Assembly (NCBI RefSeq): GCF_044792555.1
Contig: NZ_CP126238.1
Span: 2,852,001 to 2,916,000 of the forward strand
Direction: 5' to 3'
Length of the DNA stretch: 64,000 bases
From: Alicycliphilus denitrificans_A
GTDB taxonomy: Bacteria > Pseudomonadota > Gammaproteobacteria > Burkholderiales > Burkholderiaceae_C
Below are positions 59,245-64,000 of this stretch, piece after piece. How positions within the stretch are numbered: the stretch's first letter is position 1; the number at the start of each line of letters is the position of its first letter. The notes under the pieces were generated by a model, which saw only the letters and a program-made list of their open reading frames with translations, ran no database searches and was not told the DNA's origin. A program made the translations under genes and the position numbers.

Positions 59245-59325
59245 GGGTGGGCATTCTAGAATCGCCGCTTACCGCTCCGAGCCTGCCTGCGCGCACCGCG
59301 CAGCGATCCAGGCGCCACCACCCGC

Positions 59326-62300
59326 ATGCAGCTGCCCAAACTCTCCCCCGGAAAACGCTTCACCCTGCCCCGTCCCGTGGGCAGCAGCGACGCCCTGCTG
59401 CTGGCCCGCCTGGGCGAACGCGAAAAGGCCGCCGGCCGCGTCACCGCCATCGTCACGGCCGACGCCGCCGACGCGCAGCGCCTCATCGACGAGATGGCGT
59501 TTTTTGCCCCCGAGCTGCGCTGCGCGCTGTTCCCGGACTGGGAGACGCTGCCCTATGACAGCTTCTCCCCGCACCAGGACCTGATCAGCGAGCGCCTGGC
59601 GACGCTGTGGCGCATCTCGCAGGGCGAGGCCGACGTGGTGCTGGTGCCCGCCACCACGGCGCTGTACCGCCTGGCGCCGCCCGCGTTCATGGCCGGCTAC
59701 ACCTTCCACTTCAAGGTCAAGCAAAAGCTCGACGAGGCCAGGCTGCGCGCCCAGCTCACGCTGGCGGGCTACCAGCATGTGTCGCAGGTGGTGGGCCACG
59801 GCGAATACGCAGTGCGCGGCGGGCTCATCGACCTGTTTCCGATGGGCTCGCTGCAGCCCTACCGTGTGGATCTGTTCGACGACGAGATCGACTCGATACG
59901 CACCTTCGACCCCGACAGCCAGCGCAGCCTCTACCCCGTGCCCGAGGTGCGCCTCTTGCCCGGGCGCGAGTTCCCCATGGACGAGGCGGCGCGCGCCAAG
60001 TTCCGCCAGCGTTGGCGCGAACTGCTGGAGGGCGACCCCACGAGGAGCCGCATCTACAAGGACATGGGCAACGGCGTGGCCACTGCCGGCATTGAGTATT
60101 ACCTGCCACTGTTCTTCGACGACACGGCCACCGTGTTCGATTATCTGGGCGACGCGGCCACGGTGGTGCTGCACGGCGACCTGGAGGACGCCTTCCAGCG
60201 CTTCTGGCAGGACACGCGCGAGCGCTACCGCCTGATCCAGGGCGACCCGGACCACCCCACCCTGCCGCCCGAGGCACTGTTTCTGTCCGCCGACCAGTTC
60301 TACGGCCAGGCCAAGCCGCACGCCCAGCTGTCGCTGCGCCCGGGCGTGGAGGACGTGCAGGACAACGCCCAGTTCCAGAAGCTGCCCGACCTGTCCGTGG
60401 TGCGCGGCGCCGACGACCCGCTCGCCAGGCTGCAAAAACATATAGCAGACAGCGCTCATCGAGTCTTGCTATTGGCCGAATCCGATGGCAGACGCGAGAG
60501 CCTGCTGGACTTTCTTCGCGCCTCCGGCCTGAACCCACCGGCCTTCGATTCGCTGGCCGAATTCCAGGCCACGCCCGCCGAGCGCGTGGGCATCGCCACG
60601 GCGGCGCTGGCCACGGGCTTTGCCTGGGTGCAGGAAGGCCTGGACCTCGTCACCGAGACCGAGCTCTTCGCCGCCGGCACTACGACGCGTCGGCGCAAGA
60701 AGCAGGAGCAGGCCAGCGATGTCGAGGCCCTGATCAAGGACCTGTCCGAGCTCAAGGTGGGCGACCCCGTGGTGCACAGCCAGCACGGCATAGGCCGCTA
60801 CCGTGGCCTCATCCACATGGACTTGGGAAGCAAGAACCCCGACGGCAGCCCGGCCCTGCAGGAGTTCCTGCACCTGGAATATGCCGACAAGGCCGTGCTT
60901 TACGTGCCCGTGAGCCAGCTGCAGCTGATCGGCCGCTACACCGGCGTATCGGCCGACGAGGCGCCGCTGCACAAGCTGGGCAGCGGCCAGTGGGAGAAGG
61001 CCAAGCGCAAGGCGGCCGAGCAGGTGCGCGACGCGGCGGCCGAGCTGCTCAACATCTACGCCCGGCGCGCCGCGCGCCAGGGCCACGCCTTCCGCTACGC
61101 GCCGCAGGACTACGAGCAGTTCGTCGCCGACTTCGGCTTCGAGGAAACCGCCGACCAGAACGCCGCGATCCACGCCGTGGTGCAGGACATGATCTCGCCC
61201 CGCCCCATGGACCGCCTGGTCTGCGGCGACGTGGGCTTCGGCAAGACCGAGGTCGCGCTGCGCGCCTGCTTCGTCGCGGTGACGGGGGGCAAGCAGGTGG
61301 CCTTCCTCGCGCCCACCACGCTGCTGGCCGAGCAGCATTACCGCACGCTCTGCGACCGCTTTGCCAAATGGCCGGTGAAGGTGGCCGAGGTCTCGCGCTT
61401 TCGCTCGGGCAAGGAGATCACGGCGGCCGTCAAGGGCATCGCCGACGGCACGGTGGACATCGTCGTCGGCACGCACAAGCTGCTCAGTGAATCGACCAAG
61501 TTCCACAACCTGGGCCTCTTGATCATCGACGAGGAGCACCGCTTCGGCGTGCGCCACAAGGAAGCCATGAAAGCCATGCGCGCCGAGGTGGACGTGCTCA
61601 CGCTCACGGCCACGCCGATTCCGCGCACCATGGGCATGGCGCTGGAGGGCCTGCGCGACCTGTCGGTGATCGCCACCGCGCCGCAGCGCCGCCTGGCCAT
61701 CAAGACCTTTGTGAGGAACGAGGGCCAGGGCGTGATCCGCGAGGCCGTGCTGCGCGAATTGAAGCGCGGCGGCCAGTGCTACTTCCTGCACAACGAGGTC
61801 GAGACCATAGAGAACCGCAAGCAGAAGCTGGAGGAAATCCTGCCCGAGGCGCGCATCGCCGTGGCCCACGGCCAGATGCCCGAGCGCGAGCTGGAGAAGG
61901 TCATGCGCGACTTCGTGGCCCAGCGCTACAACATCCTGCTGTGCTCGACCATCATCGAGACCGGCATCGACGTGCCCACGGCCAACACCATCCTCATCAG
62001 CCGCGCCGACAAGTTCGGCCTGGCCCAACTGCACCAGCTGCGCGGGCGCGTGGGCCGCAGCCACCACCAGGCCTATGCCTACCTGATGGTGCCGGACATG
62101 GACGGTTTAACGAAGCAGGCGCAGCAGCGCCTGGACGCCATCCAGCAGATGGAGGAACTGGGCAGCGGCTTCTACCTGGCCATGCACGACCTGGAGATAC
62201 GCGGCGCCGGCGAGGTGCTGGGCGAGAGCCAGAGCGGCAACATGCTGGAGGTGGGCTTCCAGCTCTACAACGAGATGCTGGCCGAGGCCGTGCGCTGCCT

Positions 62301-62799
62301 CAAGGCCGGCAAGGAGCCCGACCTGCTCGCGCCCCTGTCCGCCGCCACCGACATCAACCTGCACGCCCCCGCCCTGCTGCCCGACGACTACTGCGGCGAC
62401 GTGCACCTGCGCCTGTCGTTCTACAAGAAGCTGGCCACGGCCCGCACCAGCGAGCAGATCGACGCCCTGCTCGAAGAGATCGTGGACCGCTTCGGCAAGC
62501 TGCCCGCCCAGGCGCAGACGCTGATCGACGTGCACCGCCTGCGCGTGCTGTCCGCGCCCTACGGCGTGGTGAAGGTGGATGCCGCGCCCGGCGTGATCCA
62601 CATCACCTTCAAGCCCCAGCCACCCATCGACCCGATGAACATCATCCACCTGATCCAGAAGAACAAGCACATCAAGCTCGCCGGCAACGAAAAGCTGCGC
62701 ATAGAGCGCGCACTGCCCGAACCGGCGGCGCGCGCGCAGCTGGTGCGGGACGTGCTGCGCAGCCTGGGCCAGCCCCTGGCTGTGGCCACCGCAGCCTGA
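59326..62799 (+). CDS. mfd: Transcription-repair coupling factor Mfd
   Basis: Removes stalled RNA polymerase and recruits UvrA, 1157 residues. N-terminal UvrB-like region (ALFPDWETLPYDSFSPHQD near 66-84), RNA-polymerase-interaction domain near 475-545, translocase with Walker A GDVGFGKTEVAL near 635 and DEEH box IIDEEHRFG near 731, QLRGRVGRS near 905, and a C-terminal TRCF domain. A repeat-like insertion at 60444-60477 encodes a short linker. Confidence 0.96.
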   Translation: MQLPKLSPGKRFTLPRPVGSSDALLLARLGEREKAAGRVTAIVTADAADAQRLIDEMAFFAPELRCALFPDWETLPYDSFSPHQDLISERLATLWRISQGEADVVLVPATTALYRLAPPAFMAGYTFHFKVKQKLDEARLRAQLTLAGYQHVSQVVGHGEYAVRGGLIDLFPMGSLQPYRVDLFDDEIDSIRTFDPDSQRSLYPVPEVRLLPGREFPMDEAARAKFRQRWRELLEGDPTRSRIYKDMGNGVATAGIEYYLPLFFDDTATVFDYLGDAATVVLHGDLEDAFQRFWQDTRERYRLIQGDPDHPTLPPEALFLSADQFYGQAKPHAQLSLRPGVEDVQDNAQFQKLPDLSVVRGADDPLARLQKHIADSAHRVLLLAESDGRRESLLDFLRASGLNPPAFDSLAEFQATPAERVGIATAALATGFAWVQEGLDLVTETELFAAGTTTRRRKKQEQASDVEALIKDLSELKVGDPVVHSQHGIGRYRGLIHMDLGSKNPDGSPALQEFLHLEYADKAVLYVPVSQLQLIGRYTGVSADEAPLHKLGSGQWEKAKRKAAEQVRDAAAELLNIYARRAARQGHAFRYAPQDYEQFVADFGFEETADQNAAIHAVVQDMISPRPMDRLVCGDVGFGKTEVALRACFVAVTGGKQVAFLAPTTLLAEQHYRTLCDRFAKWPVKVAEVSRFRSGKEITAAVKGIADGTVDIVVGTHKLLSESTKFHNLGLLIIDEEHRFGVRHKEAMKAMRAEVDVLTLTATPIPRTMGMALEGLRDLSVIATAPQRRLAIKTFVRNEGQGVIREAVLRELKRGGQCYFLHNEVETIENRKQKLEEILPEARIAVAHGQMPERELEKVMRDFVAQRYNILLCSTIIETGIDVPTANTILISRADKFGLAQLHQLRGRVGRSHHQAYAYLMVPDMDGLTKQAQQRLDAIQQMEELGSGFYLAMHDLEIRGAGEVLGESQSGNMLEVGFQLYNEMLAEAVRCLKAGKEPDLLAPLSAATDINLHAPALLPDDYCGDVHLRLSFYKKLATARTSEQIDALLEEIVDRFGKLPAQAQTLIDVHRLRVLSAPYGVVKVDAAPGVIHITFKPQPPIDPMNIIHLIQKNKHIKLAGNEKLRIERALPEPAARAQLVRDVLRSLGQPLAVATAA
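60444..60477 (+). repeat. 34-bp interspersed repeat copy inside mfd
   Basis: AGC-G-CAGCGCT..TC-AG...GGCC, equal in length to the 1572-1605 unit read in reverse and matching it at roughly half of the positions, concentrated in conserved blocks. In frame it encodes about residues 374-385 (ADSAHRVLLLAE). Confidence 0.3.
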
Positions 62800-62806
62800 G
62801 ATAGCT

Positions 62807-63481
62807 ATGTTTTTGGAAGCTGCCATCGCTTTACTGTCAATGGCTACAGCCCTATTTATGCAACCATGGCGGTTATTGGCCAGCCAACGCCCCCTGGCGC
62901 ATGAAACCCATGGCCGCGCCTCGCCGCTATGGACGCCGCTGCTCGCCTCCTTGGTCGTGCTGCCCTGGGCCTGGGCCCTGCCCACACTGCACCACATGCC
63001 GCTGCAGCTGCAGTGGTCGGGCGCCTGCCTGGTGCTGCTGACGCTGGGCTGGCCGCTGGCCGTACCGGTGCTGCTGGCCGTGGGCGCCATCGCCGCGCTG
63101 GTCTCGCCCGGCCTGTCCTGGGCCGACGCCCTGGGCCTGGCCGTCTGGCAGGGCGTGGTGCCGGCCACGCTGGCGCTGCTGCTGGGCTGGCTCATGCGGC
63201 GCCTGATCGCCGCACGCGCCTTCATGGGCGCGCGCATCTTCGTCTACGTGCTGGGGCGCGGCTTTCTGGGCACGGCGCTGTGCATCTTCCTGGCCGGCAG
63301 CCTGTCGCAATGGGCCGGCCATGTGCTGCCGGGCGTGGGCGAGCAGCTGTCCCTGGTGGCGCGCTGGCTCATGGCCTGGGGCGACGCCGTGGTCACCGGC
63401 ATGCTGTGCGCGGTGTTCGTGGCCTTCAAGCCGCAGTGGCTGGCGACCTGGTCCGATCAGATCTACCTGTCCGGGCACTGA
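62807..63481 (+). CDS. Integral membrane protein, possible CbiM-like permease relative
   Basis: A 224-residue protein with five or six hydrophobic spans (LLASLVVLPWAWAL; VPVLLAVGAIAALV; GVVPATLALLLGWLM; GTALCIFLAGSL; DAVVTGMLCAVFVAF). The C-terminal GDAVVTGMLCAVFVAFKP resembles proteins annotated as energy-coupling-factor-type permeases next to mfd in related bacteria, but the typical CbiM N-terminus is missing. The start is uncertain because residues 4-15 are coded by an interspersed repeat; ATGs at 62840 and 62858 are alternatives. Confidence 0.7.
   Translation: MFLEAAIALLSMATALFMQPWRLLASQRPLAHETHGRASPLWTPLLASLVVLPWAWALPTLHHMPLQLQWSGACLVLLTLGWPLAVPVLLAVGAIAALVSPGLSWADALGLAVWQGVVPATLALLLGWLMRRLIAARAFMGARIFVYVLGRGFLGTALCIFLAGSLSQWAGHVLPGVGEQLSLVARWLMAWGDAVVTGMLCAVFVAFKPQWLATWSDQIYLSGH
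62818..62851 (+). repeat. 34-bp interspersed repeat at the start of the membrane-protein gene
   Basis: AGCTG-CA-CGCTT..C....AA..G.T..AGCC, the same 34-bp unit as 1572-1605 in reverse, lying just inside the annotated reading frame. It suggests that the true start is further downstream or that the repeat has become coding. Confidence 0.5.
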
Positions 63482-63522
63482 ACGACAATGCCTCTTTTTC
63501 TGCTTTCTGTTCTGTTGTCTCC

Positions 63523-64000
63523 ATGTCTTCCACCACCGAATTCGCCCCCGGCCTCATCCTGCAAGGCATCACCCCCCCGCTGGCATTGAAGAACTACAAG
63601 CTCATCGCCTTCGACATGGACTCCACGCTCATCAACATCGAGTGCGTGGACGAGATTGCCGACTTCGTCGGCTGCAAGGCCGAGGTGGCCGCCATCACCG
63701 AGGCCGCCATGCAGGGCGTGATCACCGACTTCAAGGACAGCCTGCGCCAACGTGTGGCGCTGCTCAAGGGCGTGACCATGGCCGACCTGGAACGCGTCTA
63801 CGGCGAACGCCTGCGCATCAACCCCGGCGCCGCCGAGCTGGTGCGCGCCTGCCGGGCGGCGGGGCTCAAGACCCTGCTGGTCTCGGGGGGCTTTACCTTC
63901 TTTGCGCACCGCGTGCGCGAGCAGCTGGGCATCGACTTCGTGCGCGCCAATGTGCTGGAGCTGCGCTCCAGCACCAACTGCGGCGAGCTCACCGGCCGCA
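63523..64000 (+). CDS. serB: Phosphoserine phosphatase (3' end outside window)
   Basis: Last step of serine synthesis, HAD superfamily; 159 codons visible. Nucleophile motif AFDMDSTLINIECVDE near 29-44, Ser/Thr motif LLVSGGFTFFAHRVREQLG near 118-136 and the start of the NCGELTG loop near 152. Continues beyond the right edge. Confidence 0.94.
   Translation, partial: MSSTTEFAPGLILQGITPPLALKNYKLIAFDMDSTLINIECVDEIADFVGCKAEVAAITEAAMQGVITDFKDSLRQRVALLKGVTMADLERVYGERLRINPGAAELVRACRAAGLKTLLVSGGFTFFAHRVREQLGIDFVRANVLELRSSTNCGELTGR

Noticed and set aside
1..64000. CRISPR arrays, rRNA genes, riboswitches
   Set aside because: No regularly spaced direct repeats, no rRNA sequence and no recognisable riboswitch leader were seen on either strand.

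Overview
The window is high-GC DNA from a betaproteobacterium, most likely a Comamonadaceae member close to Acidovorax/Alicycliphilus. This rests on the relatedness of the housekeeping genes (rimO, phaR, relA, ompR/envZ-like pair, ispD-ispF, mfd, serB), PHA-metabolism genes (phaR, 3-hydroxybutyrate dehydrogenase), a Bug/TctC-type solute-binding protein, and a 34-bp interspersed repeat with several copies here. No ribosomal RNA or CRISPR array is present.

Layout. (1) 1-4279, chromosome: a CaiB-type CoA-transferase divergent from an HxlR regulator, an FKBP-type isomerase, rimO and phaR. (2) 4280-42744, a 38.4-kb prophage bounded by exact 27-bp direct repeats; the right copy lies in the 3' end of an intact tRNA-Val gene beside xis and a tyrosine integrase. 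(3) 42719-50205, chromosome: tRNA-Val, relA overlapping an alpha/beta-hydrolase gene, 3-hydroxybutyrate dehydrogenase, a SIMPL-domain periplasmic protein, and an OmpR/EnvZ-type two-component pair. (4) 50468-57896, a catabolic cluster: DUF35 protein, thiolase-like protein, LysR regulator, two acyl-CoA dehydrogenases, MaoC hydratase, SDR and a Bug binding protein. (5) 57899-64000: ispF, ispD, mfd, a small membrane protein and serB (cut by the right edge).

Prophage. The leftward strand carries a Cro-led early operon (small proteins, DUF1376 protein, T7-gp4-like primase-helicase) that runs into late genes: small and large terminase, P22-like portal, scaffold-like protein, N4-gp56-type major capsid, small virion proteins, an adaptor, a 673-residue protein and a ~2550-residue polyvalent PLxRFG protein. 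This is a short-tailed-phage plan, but I recognise no tail nozzle, tail fibre or endolysin. The rightward strand carries a CI-like repressor without a peptidase domain, an IS66 insertion (34263-36726), and an operon from an Arc-like regulator to xis-int. Three toxin-antitoxin-type loci sit in the element: a Panacea-domain pair near attL, a HigBA/RelE pair between late genes, and an HI1419/HI1420-type pair. Similar paired half-sites flank the CI repressor, and the integration has parted tRNA-Val from its native terminator.

The catabolic cluster has the enzyme set of actinobacterial steroid side-chain removal (two-subunit acyl-CoA dehydrogenase, MaoC hydratase, DUF35/thiolase-fold retro-aldolase). 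A shared decamer lies upstream of both of its transcription units, which flank the lysR gene.
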